Shown here piece after piece: positions 23,001-34,623 of a DNA stretch of 64,000 nt. Source of the DNA: Clarireedia homoeocarpa (Eukaryota; Ascomycota; Leotiomycetes; Helotiales; Rutstroemiaceae). Within the stretch, counting starts at the first letter, position 1. Each line of letters begins with the position of its first letter. The notes beneath the pieces are model-generated. The model was not told where the DNA came from and made no database searches. It saw only the letters and a list, made by a program, of their open reading frames with translations. Location of the stretch: contig LNKV01000030.1 in the NCBI GenBank assembly GCA_001465935.1, positions 677,582-741,581 on the forward strand, written 5' to 3'. A program made the translations under genes and the position numbers.

Positions 23001-24007
23001 TCTGGAATGCGTCACAAACACAATAGTGAGGGGTGTTGTCCCAAACATCATCGTTGGCGGTGAGGGATACGAGGATGCGAAGAAAGAACTTGCACGTTTA
23101 TGTTCATCGTGGGAACTTAATGAGTGGAATGAGTTGGATTGGACGAAGATTAAGGATTTGCAGTTAAGGGAAAATCTCACCAAACGCGTGCAGGAAGCGA
23201 TCACTTCGCAGAAAGCTAGCTGTTTGAAATGTCCCAACTTCTTGAAACACGTAAGTTACCTTTTCTTCTCTCCAAAAGTATCCACATCATTCTCAAGCCA
23301 TATAATAACATATCACCCCACAGTTTGCAATGTGTCATGACCAATACCTAATCCAATCCAACATCTTTCAACTCCGCCAACTCATGTCTGACCAAAACCT
23401 ACAGCTCCTCCCGGACTATGAGCAACGCATCCAAGTCCTCAAAGACCTCTCCTTCATCGACGACGCCTGCCGCGTTCAACTGAAAGGAAAAGTCGCCTGC
23501 GAAATACACTCCGCCGACGAACTCCTCCTCACCGAACTCATCCTCGACAATGTCCTCGCCTCGCACTCACCTGAAGAAATTGTCGCCCTCCTCAGTGCCT
23601 TCATCTTCCAAGAAAAAACCACCATAGTCCCTACCCTCCCTCCCGCTCTCGAAGCCGGAAAAGAAAATATCCTCGCCCTCAGCAAGAAAGTCACAGATAT
23701 GCAGCTCCTGCACCAGGTCATTCAGCCGAGCTCAGAGAGCAACGATTTCGAGGCCCATCCGGAGCGCTTTGGACTCATGGAAGTCGTGTATGAGTGGGCG
23801 CGGGGCATGAGTTTTAAGAACATTACCGAGTTGACGGATGTGCTGGAGGGGACGATTGTGAGGGTTATTACGAGGTTGGATGAGACGTGTAGGGAGGTGA
23901 GGAATGCGGCGAGGATTATTGGGGACCCGGAGTTGTTTCAGAAAATGCAGGTTTGTCAGGAGATTATTAAGAGGGATGTTACGGCGGTGGCGAGTTTGTA
24001 TATGTAG
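20012..24007 (+). CDS. SKI2: Ski2-type superfamily 2 RNA helicase (exosome cofactor)
   Basis: Helicase of the cytoplasmic Ski complex, which feeds mRNA to the exosome for 3'-5' decay. Exons 20012-20229, 20289-23250 and 23324-24007 give 1287 aa. Motifs in order: Walker A AHTSAGKT at about 337, DEVH box at about 428, SATVPN, then TETFAMGLNLP and QMAGRAGRRG at about 754. The N-terminus carries DLFKLAPTQTRT and a long Glu/Asp-rich stretch (about 200-255). An Arg-Gly-Gly-rich insert of about 60 residues (541-600) lies between the two RecA lobes. The last exon ends with the conserved DSHCT-type helical domain (WARGMSFKNITELTDVLEGT and RLDETCREVRNAARIIGD). Mtr4 was considered, but the N-terminal Ski2 pattern and the length favour Ski2. 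Confidence 0.94.
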
Positions 24008-24671
24008 GTGAGTGGGGCTGGGGATGGAGGGATAAAGAGATAGAGAGATGAGTCGTACGAGTGATAGACAGGTATGATAGATACTGTGGACTAGAAGAAT
24101 TGAAATAATAAAGTCAGTAAACTTGAGATTATCAACCGTCACTATCCCAATCTCCCCAGGACACATTTGGAACGACATCTTGCAAAGATCATGAACACCT
24201 TACAAGTGCTCATTGTAGACTCTGGGGTGGGCGTCTTAGATGTTATTACTAGAATCCTGCGTCCCGGAGATGAGATTGAATGAATATGTCGACGGAAGAA
24301 CCCCATTAACATTTTATGCGATCGCGACTAATATATAAGCATCCGCAACTCACTCGCCTCCAGCACCAAGTTCCCTCAACAAGAGCTGTCTCTGCTCAGG
24401 AGTAAGGGTTAAACCCGCTTTAGCATGAGCTCGACAGGTATTCAAAGGTCTATTAAAGTCCGATGCGGCAGTAATGGAAGATGTTTGAACACTTTTGGCA
24501 TTAACATCTCCGTCGTACGTATACTTTGCGAAATCATCCGGCAGCGTAGAGCTGGCTTCCGCCGTGACTCTGGCTTCGGGGCGTGAGTGTGAGGGGATCG
24601 ATATATCTGCATGTCATGGCAAAGCGGATTGAGCCTTGGGGTGTTACGGCGTGCTGGAGAGGAGAGAGAGG
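24008..24671. other. Intergenic with an exon-like minus-strand frame
   Basis: No complete gene. On the minus strand an open frame of about 80 codons ends at 24350 with TLTPEQRQLLLRELGAGGE. It has protein-like composition but no start codon. It could be a last exon of the neighbouring minus-strand gene, reached by an unresolved intron, or a relic. It is not called as a gene. Confidence 0.35.
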
Positions 24672-25624
24672 TCAGGACTTTGTGAGGCTCCTCTCATCCT
24701 TATTTCGTACGAAGGAACACGCTGTGGTGCTGGTGTTCTGATCCTTTTGAAGAACCCTGTTCCCATCAGAATCTTTAGATTTACCACCTCCACTAACTTC
24801 GTGTCAATGAGATATTCAGGACTTCCTAGGGTAATGAAACATACACTCGTGCAATATAGACTTGGTCAGTGAACACATCACGTGGCCCAACCTCATTGTC
24901 GTAGAGGAATCCGTAAGCATGATTGGAGGAGGAATAGGCACCTGATTGATATGCTCTATAGTAAGGAAGGGTCTCACATAGTGCTTGTCGCTTGTTCGCC
25001 CAGATAGGTGGCTCTCCAAATGCCTCTGCCTTATCGAGCGTAAAGTTATCAGTACTTCTGGCTTGCGATACTGTCCTTTTCTTAGTTGGAGTGGACTTTG
25101 ATGGTCCCACAGTGCGCTTGCGGAATGTCTTTACGCTTTCTGAACCGCAATCATCGTCAAGATTGAATTTCTCTTGTTGGAAGTGGAGACATTGGGCCCG
25201 GTGTTAGGTCCCTTATCTTCATTGCTGGGAAGACCAGAAGGATTACTCATTTGAAGGGCTGATTTTCGTGCGCTTCTGCAAACAAGCGCACTCTTGATTG
25301 GGGTTGTGACTAAGATGTGGTCTACTTTCATGCCTGGGGATGAGGGAGGGGTGATATCAAACAGACTTGAAAGACCGGAAAGGCTGGAATCGGAGTCATA
25401 TCCCGCGACAATGTCCGCTTCGGGTAAAGCATCGTCATTAGGGATGGAGATGTTGAGCGCCTATGAAGTTATTCTTGTTGATTCACAGTTAGATTTGCAA
25501 TGGCTGGCAGGCTTACATTTTTGTTTTTTGAACATGGCTCAGATGTTACTGAGGGCGAGAGCAAGGCATGAGATGGTTCAATGACAGACCTCTCTGATGC
25601 AGTAAAGTTGGATGAAGAAGTCAT
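24672..25624 (-). CDS. Conserved fungal protein of unknown function, 256 aa
   Basis: Four exons, 25517-25624, 25247-25460, 24845-25172 and 24672-24792, are joined by introns of 56, 74 and 52 nt with matching phase. The first 130 residues are Ser/Thr-rich and look disordered. The second half is ordered: AFGEPPIWANKRQALCETLP, then YYRAYQSGAYSSSNHAYGFL, VGPRDVFTDQVYIARVGGGK and KSKDSDGNRVLQKDQN. I recall this block from longer, unnamed fungal proteins but cannot assign a function. The frame closes soon after this block, so the gene is probably shorter than its relatives or has further exons downstream. The model is moderately sure for exons 1-3 and weak at the end. Confidence 0.5.
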
Positions 25625-25922
25625 GATCTCGGCCGGTAAACATGAATTCAAAGCCGTGTAAGTGTGAAGCTTGGCCAGAACAAGTTTTGTTTGACTTGGT
25701 TGGGATATGGATTGATGGATAATTAGGGAAAAGATATGAAGTCGTGTAAATATAGAAAGATAGATAGAAAGATAGAAAGAAAGCTGCGACAAGTCACAGG
25801 TGTTCGATAGTCTCAAGTAGAGCCATTTCGGTTGTAAGCGCGTATACTACATACCGTATAGTGGTACGAGCAGTTTCCAGATAGAGATTCACTGTACTGC
25901 CATGACCTGCCATGCCCGCATT

Positions 25923-26285
25923 CTACCTCCGCCAATTGAGTTGTTGGCCTGCCATCAAAATCTCTCTGAATCCAGATCCAGAATTTACCATAAGTTGGCA
26001 GGTGGAAGAAAAACGGTGTTGCATAAAGATCATGGGTATTGAGATCTCAGCGAGGTAAATTATATATAAACTTGAAAAGCTCTGCCAGTATTCATTTCTA
26101 ACTCGACAACTGTATGAACTTTGAAGGATCATCAAATTGTTTAAATAACAAACTGGTCCATGAGTGAGCCCTTCCTCATTTACAGTCGGAAAGCTGCTCG
26201 AATACAAAGCCAAAAGTCTTCTCTTGGTTTTCAGTAACGAAAGGCTGGTAGTGAGAGCAGTTATGAAGTCGTCCGGGAAAGACAC
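25923..26285 (-). CDS. Uncertain ORF, 120 aa
   Basis: Open frame starting MSFPDDFITALTTSLSLLKT. The frame stays open upstream without ATG (RIKQTEADVGVSFPDD), so an upstream exon is possible. Composition looks protein-like in the first 50 residues and less so afterwards. I do not recognise it. It may be a gene fragment or a chance frame, located between the conserved unknown gene and repeat-rich DNA. Confidence 0.25.
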   Translation of the reverse strand: MSFPDDFITALTTSLSLLKTKRRLLALYSSSFPTVNEEGLTHGPVCYLNNLMILQSSYSCRVRNEYWQSFSSLYIIYLAEISIPMIFMQHRFSSTCQLMVNSGSGFREILMAGQQLNWRR

Positions 26286-27172
26286 GCCAACATCTGCTTC
26301 AGTCTGCTTGATCCTTTGAACATTACGACCAAGTTTTTATGATTCAAGCTGTGTGTTTACCTCCTGAGATTGACTAGGGGCGACTCAGAATGTCAGACAT
26401 CAACTGGACCCTGACCCTCCCTCCACCGTCTGATACCCGCCATCCGCCTTCCGCCTTCCGCCATCCGCCATCCGCCGTCTTTCCGTCACTGACAGTGCTT
26501 GATATACCGTCATACCGAGGGAAGTTTTCAACCTCCGCATATTAAAACTGACAAGCATTCGTGCTTGCTTGCGACGGTGGAGTTTCATGGGCAGTAGTGC
26601 GGCTTCGGACATCGAAGACGTTCGAAAGCCCCGTGGAAGATGCATTGCCGTGCACTAATACTGGTGTTGTGGAGCTTGCGGGGCCGGCGTCATTTTCCAT
26701 GTGAGGAACCTCACCGTCGATTTGTGCTCGAGCCTTTGTCAGCACGCGTCTTTGTCAGCACGCGTCTTGCCTCTCCGCCATCTTGTGCTCGAGCAAACAT
26801 TGGGTTTGAAGCAAAAACTTGTATCGTGATAGCTTTGGCTTGACTGTGCTGTTTGTACCAAGTAACCGAGTATTGCGCTCCAATGCCCCAGTGGGTAGGT
26901 GTTGATGTGTTGATAGTGCAAAGGGATGATGCAATAATGAGAGACACACGATGCTCGTCAACATAGACGAGTCCAGACTACCGAGTTTAAGGGGAAATCA
27001 AAGTTCAGCCACAAATTGAAAGATGCATGACTCGTGCTTGTGTGCGCGGTCCCAAAGTTATTGAAAGCCGAGGCAAGGAAGTGGGTTCGGAGCTCGTTCT
27101 CTTTAGGAAAGGGGAACAAGAATTACTTTGTAGATGCAGATGCAGATGCTGTCGCCTTACGCAAGTGTAATA
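26286..27172. other. Repeat-bearing intergenic DNA
   Basis: No gene supported. It contains a 7-bp CCGCCWT-type tandem repeat near 26437-26482, a direct duplication of TTTGTCAGCACGCGTC near 26735-26768, and a (GATGCA)n stretch near 27132-27150. Confidence 0.6.
26437..26482. repeat. CCGCCATC/CCGCCTTC-type minisatellite
   Basis: About six 7-bp units alternating GCCATCC and GCCTTCC. There are no spacers, so this is not a CRISPR-like array. Confidence 0.75.
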
Positions 27173-27416
27173 CTCTCCCCTCCCAAGAACAAATGTTAAA
27201 AAGTGGATTTTTACTACTGAAGTAACCAGGATGCAAACAGAGGGTTTTAACCACTCAAAATAGTCCTTTTTACATCGAAGATACCTCGGAGAAACCGAGG
27301 AAGGGATCTTAGTCAATGATGGATACAAAACCTTCAATTTTGAGTGGTTAAACCCCCCTGTTTATACCCTCTGTGGCAAAACCCACCAAATAACATTTGT
27401 TCTTGGGAGGGGAGAG
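27173..27416. mobile_element. TA-flanked MITE, 244 bp (Tc1/mariner-like)
   Basis: Perfect 26-bp terminal inverted repeats at 27173-27198 and 27391-27416 start CTCTCCCCTCCCAAG. Each is bordered by TA (27171-27172 and 27417-27418), the target-site duplication of Tc1/mariner elements. A second nested inverted repeat of 27 bp (27235-27261 with 27337-27363, about 24 matches) contains TTTAACCACTCAAAAT. The centre carries a small hairpin, CCTCGG-AGAAA-CCGAGG. There is no coding capacity. The element lies about 320 bp upstream of the acyl-CoA ligase start. Confidence 0.88.
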
Positions 27417-27738
27417 TAAGTACCCCGCACTGTTGGTTCTAGTAACCGCGAGCCGGGGTTCATTCCGCTTATTACCGCCAATCAACAAACAGACCGTTGT
27501 CACTGAGCAAGAGCTTGCTTTGTTGCTTCAAAACTCCTTGGATTGCTTCATTTTCCTCTTCTCAATCCCGTTGAGTTTTTCTTTCTTTTGAATATTCGAA
27601 TTGCATTGGTACAATTACAAGCCACACAAACTGTAAAGTACAGAGCGCAGAGTGCAGGTTCAAGCTGCAGCCAGCAAGCAATCCGATTCGTCTCACAAGC
27701 AAGCTAGTTGCTCTTTCCCGCTCAGGGCTGCCTGCATA

Positions 27739-29989
27739 ATGGTTTTTACCACTCCATCATGGGTCAAAAGCGCCCCATTGAGTACGTATTTGGAGATTCT
27801 TGCCCAATTGATTTCTTCAATCCAATCCCGACATTGATCGCTGATATCTTGTTACAAATAGATCCGCCAGATGATATCCCCATCAGCCAATTTATGCTGA
27901 ATGAGAAGCATGGCAGACTCCCTTTGCAAGAGTCGCGCAATCCATTCACATGTGGCATCTCAGGGAAAACTTACACAGCTTCAGAGCAAGTACGGAGGGT
28001 TGAACATCTGGCGCGAGCTCTTTCGGAGGAGTTTGGTTGGCAGCCAAATGCAGGAACAGAATGGGACAAAGTCGCAGCTATATTTTCACACAACACGGTA
28101 GGCTGTCACCACTGAAATTTGCCTCGGAGACTTTGACTGACATACTTTCATCTTCTAGATTGATTATATGACTTTGGCGTACGCGATACACGAACTAGGA
28201 GGTATTGCGACACCTGCGAATGCAGTTTACTCCCACGAGGAACTTAGCTTCCAATTGAAGTCTTCAGGCGCAAAAGCTATTTTCACAGTACGCCAATTGA
28301 TTTAGAGGTTAAATACGCGATGCTGATTGTATTACTCAGTGTATCCCTCTCCTCGAAACCGCTTTAGAAGCTGCGAAGGCAGCCGGAATAAAAAATAATA
28401 GGGTATACATCTTGGAAATGCCGAAGCAATTTACAGGTGACAAAAAAGTACCCTACAAGACGGTGGATGATTTGATTGCGTCCGGCGAGAACCTCCCGAA
28501 GCTGGAGGCATTGAAATGGGAGAAAGGCCAAGGCGCTCGACAAACGGCATATCTGTGTTACTCGAGTGGAACTTCCGGACTACCAGTAAGTGTGCTCTGC
28601 AACTGCTGCAAATCATGGGATTTGCGGGCAAGTCGTCTCTTTTTGAGTCACTACTAATTTTCGCAACAGAAAGGAGTCATGATCAGTCATCAGAACGTCA
28701 TCACCAACATATTACAAATTAGGGCATTTGAAAGTTCAGACAGAGACCAATGGGATTCAAAATGTGAAGTCGCATTGGGTCTTCTCCCTTTGAGCCATAT
28801 ATATGGATTGGTCGTTATAGCACAAGGAACAACCTATCGAGGTGATGGTGTGATCATTCTTCCAAAGTTTGAATTGCAAACTTATCTTCAAACTGTGCAA
28901 AATTACAAGATTAACACTCTATATCTTGTAAGTTTTGAGGACCCCCTCCGGATTTGTAACCCGCAAATCTATCACTCAGTCGATACAACTACTGGATGCG
29001 CTTCCAACTCCGTTGAGTATTCATGATATTATTAGCTAACTGTGACAGGTACCGCCAATTATTATTCAGATGGTAAACAACCAGTCTCTGTGCTCGAAGT
29101 ATGACCTTAGCTCTGTCCGTGGTCTATTTACCGGTGCAGCACCGCTTGGTAAAGAAACAGCGGAAGACCTACAGAAGATGTATCCTTCATGGAAGCTGCG
29201 TCAAGGATATGGTACGTTCTATTTCATTGGAAGCGCGCAAAGACTAACAAACATATAGGTCTAACTGAAACATGTACTGTTGTTTGCATGACTTCGGTGT
29301 CTGATATATGGCTGGGGTCTTGTGGTTCACTAGTACCTGAGTTCAAAGCCAAGTTGATTTCAGTCGACGGCACTGAGGTCACTGGCTATAATCAACCCGG
29401 CGAACTCGTAGTCCAGTCAAAATCCATTGTCCTGGGATACCTCAACAACGATAAAGCTAATGAAGAAACCTTTATTGAGGATACAGACGGCAACGGTAGA
29501 TGGATGCGTACCGGTGATGAGGCTGAAATACGGAAAAGTCCCTCAGGGAATGAGCACATTTTCATTGTGGATAGGATCAAGGAACTCATCAAAGTCAAAG
29601 TAGGTTGCCAGTGATTCCGAACATTTCAGCGCACACACTGATATCTATGAAAGGGGATGCAAGTAGCTCCGGCGGAATTAGAAGCTCATATTTTGGTTCA
29701 TCCTGCAGTCTCGGATTGTGCTGTAATTCCAGTTCCAGATGACGCAGCTGGTGAAATACCCAAAGCTTTCGTGGTCAAGTCCGCCTCTGTCGGTCTAGAA
29801 GAAAACGATATTATGATAAAGAGAGACATTGCGAAGCATGTGGAGAAATACAAGGCCAGGCATAAGTGGTTGAAGGGAGGCGTAGAATTTATTGATGTTA
29901 TTCCGAAGAGTCCCAGCGGGAAGATCTTACGGAGACTTCTTAGAGACAAAGAGAGGGCAGCCAGAAGAGCCAAGGGTGCCAAGCTATGA
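27739..29989 (+). CDS. 4-coumarate-CoA ligase-like acyl-CoA synthetase with PTS1 signal
   Basis: ANL-superfamily enzyme that activates a carboxylic acid through an acyl-AMP to its CoA thioester. Eight exons (27739-27781, 27862-28097, 28159-28287, 28340-28585, 28670-28927, 29049-29211, 29259-29599, 29654-29989) give 583 aa, with every phase consistent. Start MVFTTPSWVKS is the usual start of this fungal group. The AMP-binding motif YSSGTSGLPKG spans the fourth intron. Later motifs are LRQGYGLTETC, GWM-type RWMRTGDEAEI, VDRIKELIKVKGMQVAPAELE and the catalytic Lys in PKSPSGKILRR. The C-terminus AKL is a type 1 peroxisomal signal, so the enzyme likely acts in peroxisomes. The substrate cannot be told; phenylpropanoid or medium/long fatty acids are possible. 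Confidence 0.92.
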
Positions 29990-30385
29990 TGCTATTGTAA
30001 GAATACCAGAGGCATGGTGTTTGAACCATCGATGTATATCTTTTGTACTGCTTTGCGCGGGATGATGGGCTCAATATGCAAGCTGGATTCAAGGTATTAA
30101 CAGATCGAATTTGACTAAGGTTTTCAAAATTATAAATCGAGCATCGAGCATTACTACAAGGAGGCGCCGGAAAGAGGGGCAAATTAGCCACCTGGCCCGT
30201 GCGTTGCGGGGCAAAACAGAGTCACCGCAGGAAAAAAGATTATCAAGCATTTTCGAAACGTAGAGAAATCGTCTTCAAATCGACAAAATCCTCTCTCTCA
30301 ACCTCATCTTGAATCACATCACTTTCATTTTTCTCTCCATTGATACACCTTGCCTTCCAAATATATATCATCGAATACAGTCAAA
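29990..30385. other. Intergenic / SQT1 promoter
   Basis: No gene seen. The 3' part has CT-rich stretches just before the SQT1 start. Confidence 0.5.
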
Positions 30386-31945
30386 ATGTCGTCCTCCCGC
30401 CCCACCGACAATAACTCCCCGAATCCTAACGAAGACGAAATCTTCAATCCCGCCGATGCAGCCGAAGAGATTCTCGATGGCGATGGCGATGCAGCGATGG
30501 ACTCTGGTTCCGAAAATGGAGACGACGGGGCAGATGATCAGATGATGCAGGACGACCAAGAAGAAATTCAACTACAAAATGATTCCGTCGCACACTTCGA
30601 CCTGCATAAAGATTCTATTTTCTGCATAGCTCAGCATCCTACGCGTCCAGAGATCGTAGCCACGGGCGGAAGCGAGGGAGATGATGCTGGTGGTGCGGGA
30701 TATATATTTGACTCTACGCCGGAACCTACACCTGTTCTGCCTCGGAGCTATCAATCGGACCCGAGCGCGGGACAGGAAGGGGAGAGAAAGAGTCTGGAGC
30801 CTATTTTTAAGATCGAGGGACATGAAGATAGTATTAATGCGCTGACATTTTCTTTACCGAGAGGTGACTTCCTCATCTCGGGTGGACTGGATGGAAGAAT
30901 TAGAGTACATGTTACGAATGGGGTGAAGTGGAAATTTCTGAAGGAGGTCAGGGAAGTCGAGGAAGTGAATTGGATAAGCGCATGTCCGGACGAGGAGCAT
31001 CCGAACAGTTTTGCGCTGGGTGCAAATGATGGGAGCGTGTGGGTTTATGAGATAGATCCGAAGGACAAGCAGGAGCCGGTTAAGATGGTCAATAGTTATT
31101 TTTTGCATACCGAGAGCTGTACAGCAGGCGCATGGGGACCTGGTGGAAAGTTACTAGCGACGGTTAGTGAAGATGGGAGTTTATATGTCTGGGATGTGTG
31201 GGGGGAAGCGAGCGCACAGGGAATAACGCAAGAGGGTGGGCAGACGGTTGTGGGGCTGACGGCGCAAGATCAGAGATTCAAAGTTGAGGGCGGACTGTAC
31301 AGTGTTGGGATTGCGCCGAGCGGGGCATTTGTTGCGGCTGGCGGAGCTGGAGGCGCGATAAAGGTTGTAGGATTACCGAGACTGGGGGCGGATGCAAGCA
31401 GTGGTTCGGCGGGAGCAGGAAGGGGCGGCGCAGGAGCGGCTGCGAAAGCGAAAGGAGGGAAGCAAGCGGGTGGAAAGGCGAGCGGAAGTGCAGCGTCTGC
31501 GGGCCAGGCTGGTCAAATTCTGGCGGATCTTCAAGCTCAAACTGATGGTGTTGAAACAATCGCTTTTGCTCCTCCGCCGCTAACGTTGATGGCTACTGGA
31601 AGCGTGGACGGAAGTATTGCGCTTTTTGACTCGGCACATAGATTTGCGGTTCGCAGACACATCAAGGAAGCACACGAGGAACACAGTGTAGTGAAAGTGG
31701 AGTTTGTAAAGAATGCACAGACTGGCGGATGGCTACTGACTAGTTGTGGTATGGATGGAGTTGTTAGGAGGTGGGATACAAGGGGTGGAACGGGAATGGC
31801 TAACTCGGGGTTTGTGAGGGAGTGGAAGGGTCATAGAGGGGATGGAGAGGGTGGTGGAGTATTGGGGTTTGTGCAGGGTGATGGCTCGAGGATTGTGACG
31901 GCTGGTGATGACTCTATTTCGTTGGTGTTTGACTCGCCACTGTAA
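30386..31945 (+). CDS. SQT1: WD40 ribosome-assembly protein SQT1 (AAMP-like)
   Basis: Chaperone of ribosomal protein uL16 (Rpl10) for late 60S subunit assembly, acting in cytoplasm and nucleus. Intron-less gene, 519 aa. The N-terminal 65 residues are acidic (DGDGDAAMDSGSENGDDGAD). WD40 blades follow, with visible units such as HKDSIFCIAQHPTRPEIVAT, GHEDSINALTF then FLISGGLDGRIRVH, SCTAGAWGPGGKLLATVSED then GSLYVWD, FAPPPLTLMATGSVDGSIAL and LTSCGMDGVVRRWDTRGG. A Gly/Ala/Lys-rich loop (GAGRGGAGAAAKAKGGKQAG, about residues 350-370) interrupts the propeller. The ATG at 30386 follows CAAA; the open frame upstream has no ATG. Confidence 0.9.
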   Translation: MSSSRPTDNNSPNPNEDEIFNPADAAEEILDGDGDAAMDSGSENGDDGADDQMMQDDQEEIQLQNDSVAHFDLHKDSIFCIAQHPTRPEIVATGGSEGDDAGGAGYIFDSTPEPTPVLPRSYQSDPSAGQEGERKSLEPIFKIEGHEDSINALTFSLPRGDFLISGGLDGRIRVHVTNGVKWKFLKEVREVEEVNWISACPDEEHPNSFALGANDGSVWVYEIDPKDKQEPVKMVNSYFLHTESCTAGAWGPGGKLLATVSEDGSLYVWDVWGEASAQGITQEGGQTVVGLTAQDQRFKVEGGLYSVGIAPSGAFVAAGGAGGAIKVVGLPRLGADASSGSAGAGRGGAGAAAKAKGGKQAGGKASGSAASAGQAGQILADLQAQTDGVETIAFAPPPLTLMATGSVDGSIALFDSAHRFAVRRHIKEAHEEHSVVKVEFVKNAQTGGWLLTSCGMDGVVRRWDTRGGTGMANSGFVREWKGHRGDGEGGGVLGFVQGDGSRIVTAGDDSISLVFDSPL

Positions 31946-34542
31946 AGGTTGAGGTGCAGAGAGGGTAGGGAGCTATGGAGTTAGGATAGATTAGATTAGT
32001 CGAATGCAATACCCATTTACATCCATGCTAGGTTTAGTTGATTCTGATGCTACTAGAAAATAGACCTTACATGATTAATACATCCTACATTGATTGATGT
32101 ATAATAAGAGTCAGTCAGTGCGTCTGTCTAGCCTTATCATCACTACCTACTCGAGTCAAACAAGAACAAAGGTTGTCTGAGAAATAGCCTCGTTTTATAC
32201 ACACGTCACCTGCTCTCATCATCATCATCATCACCACTCATGCCCTGCATATCCAGTAAGGCAAACAAGCTAATTCTGCACAAATGTCAAATCATACAGC
32301 ATGCGGTCCTTATATATATAAGCCGCTTACAATGAAAATGAGGCTACTAATGGTCACGATGCTGAACGATTATCGTATGCATCACCGTTATCGCCAATCT
32401 CTCACCGATCGATAGCACAACTCTTTCTGATTGCACAAAGCCTCGTAAGGCGTCCAGAATACGGTAGTAATTGTTACAGCCCTTACATACATACAGATAA
32501 AGGAAAAGAACCAATTAGAACTAAATCTTACATACACCAAGAGGACAAGAAGTAACCACACCAAGTGTAATTTACGCCCCCAGTCTCCAATCTCGATGTG
32601 TGATACGCTTTGTCGTGTAGAATTAATCGATTTTGCCTCGTTTTTCGCCTAATTTATTCCGTTTGGTTACCAGCGGGATCCTACAGTGGTACTATATATA
32701 TTTTATCGAATATAATATCAATACGAATTACCGCCCCCACCACTCCCGCATCAATGACATAGGTCTAGAAAATCTGGGAAATTGCCGGCTTTTTCAATAT
32801 ATTATACCGAAATTATCATTGCATTGGTACTGTATCAAAACCCGAGATTTGGGGAACCCCGCATGCAATGCTACGCGGGGTAAGAGCATTGGGCGCTCAC
32901 TCTACCGAACCATATATTTACTAAATAGGTTCACGGAGCTGAAGGTTATATATACTGGATCCGCCTACGTTTCTTTGCAGAGTAGTACTAAGTCATAGAA
33001 CTCGCAGCCTTAGCAACCAAATCAGATCATGATCAAATCTCCCCCTTCCATACGGAAGCGTTCCATTCCAGCCGGAGAAGTCGAGGAATTGCAATTTCGG
33101 CCTTCAATGAACCGCTGTATCATCTTGCTCTTTCATCTCCAATGCATAAATCTACGCCCGACCATGCTGCACGTAGCTGTTTCTGTCGTAAGGCAAATAG
33201 ATCTCTGACGTTTTGAGTCGTCTGTTCGTGGAGGGTGCTGATCTCGTGTTCTGTTCTGTATGTATGTATTTCTAATACTTGCTTGATTGCTTGCTTGCTT
33301 GCTTGCCGTTGGTAATCTTATCTGCATCATTCGGTGACATCTCATCTCCCTTTAGTGCGGCAATCAATCATCCACCTTCCTTCTATGTTTGTTTCCGCCC
33401 TCGCTCTTCTGCATTCAGAATTTGCCGCATGCGATGCAGTGTGCTCAAAACAACGAGTCCTGGGACATCCGCGACTGGTAGAGAGCCGTGTGCCTCGTCT
33501 GCCTTGTTTTGTTTTCGGCTGAGTGTATTGGAGAGATGTATGTGTGTGTGTGCCTGCATGTCACTTGACGGGGTATGAGATGCGATGAGACGAAACAACT
33601 GATCTCGCTCATTCACTACATGCTTTGAAATCAAGAACCCAGCGGTTCTGATACCGTTGTTTCATCACAAGCGTCATCAGCGTCATACCTACGCGTCCCT
33701 TCCAGTTCTCATCATCGCCATCAACCAATCGCACAAAATCTGTCCCCGATGTCCATTCGGCTCCATCGGTCCGGAGTATCTGCAATACCGACGGGAGATA
33801 TCCATTCAGAAAGGGGTAAGCGAAATAAGGCAACGAATGCGGGGGTGAGATGGGGTAGGTAGTATTTGTAGTGGGTATTGATTGCATAAGGGTACGGCGT
33901 TTGACCACTGTGAAGTCGGAGCTTGTAGAGTCTGAGCTCTTGGTGATAGGGCTGGGAGTATATCAGGCTCTGGCTTGGCTAGTCTGAAGGCTGCTAGAGT
34001 CGTAGTAATTAGGTACTTTCCCGAGCCCGGTACAGAGCCTCATGGTGCAGAATAAGCAGAACACGCAGGACTCGTAGGAATTTAAAAAGATGGCAGGAAG
34101 CCCGACGGCTTGCAATACACAGTGTAACCATTCGATGCCGTAAACCGTCGTTGATGGGCCAACACATTTTCCTCATCCGTAAGTCTGCAGTGCAGTGGGA
34201 GTAAGGCAGGTCAGTAGGTCCTCCGGATCAGCGCAATGGATAAGCTAAAGGCCTGTCCAGGAATGAGAAGAGGTATTCGAAGCCGGGTCATGCATAGATA
34301 CGCTTCCTGCTCATATGTGGCAGAATTGAGCTGCTAGTCCGGCTCACTGACGGAACTCCGTTATCAGGCGCGGCTCATCTGCATGCTTCCCTTCACACGG
34401 ATGCTCACGGGAATGACTCTGTAAGTACTCAATTCCGGCCCAATTCCCGTACGGCCCTACTCCAGCTCATACCCGGGGTTCCAGCGATGAAATACAACGA
34501 CTTCAAGAAACGAGGCTCTGATGATAGGCGACAATCTACAGT
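31946..34542. other. Gene-poor interval
   Basis: No gene supported. A (CAT)n run lies near 32218-32235 and a (TTGC)n run near 33280-33305. Open frames are short and motif-free. Confidence 0.5.
33279..33305. repeat. TTGC simple repeat
   Basis: About six units of TTGC, one of them altered to TTGA. Confidence 0.8.
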
Positions 34543-34623
34543 ATTATCCCCTTGACTGCTATACGCGACTTCCCTACCTTATTTTTGGTGGGGTCGCGAG
34601 TAGTTGGCAGTCAAGGGGATAAT
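34543..34623. mobile_element. Small foldback element, copy 1 (81 bp)
   Basis: Perfect 17-bp inverted ends at 34543-34559 and 34607-34623 (ATTATCCCCTTGACTGC). The interior also pairs imperfectly (ACGCGACTTCCC against its partner), so the whole unit can form one hairpin. Related sequences occur at 59636 and 59880. No clear target duplication is visible. Confidence 0.65.

Noticed and set aside
24672..25624. Frameshift in the conserved unknown gene near 25170
   Set aside because: A 74-nt GT-AG intron (25173-25246) joins the two frames cleanly.
26437..26482. Repeats looking like a short array
   Set aside because: Head-to-tail 7-bp units without spacers in a fungal genome; a minisatellite, not CRISPR.
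27708..28115. Alternative start of the acyl-CoA ligase at MGQKRPIEYVF (27759)
   Set aside because: The 80-nt intron after MVFTTPSWVKSAPL gives the usual family start and the right phase.
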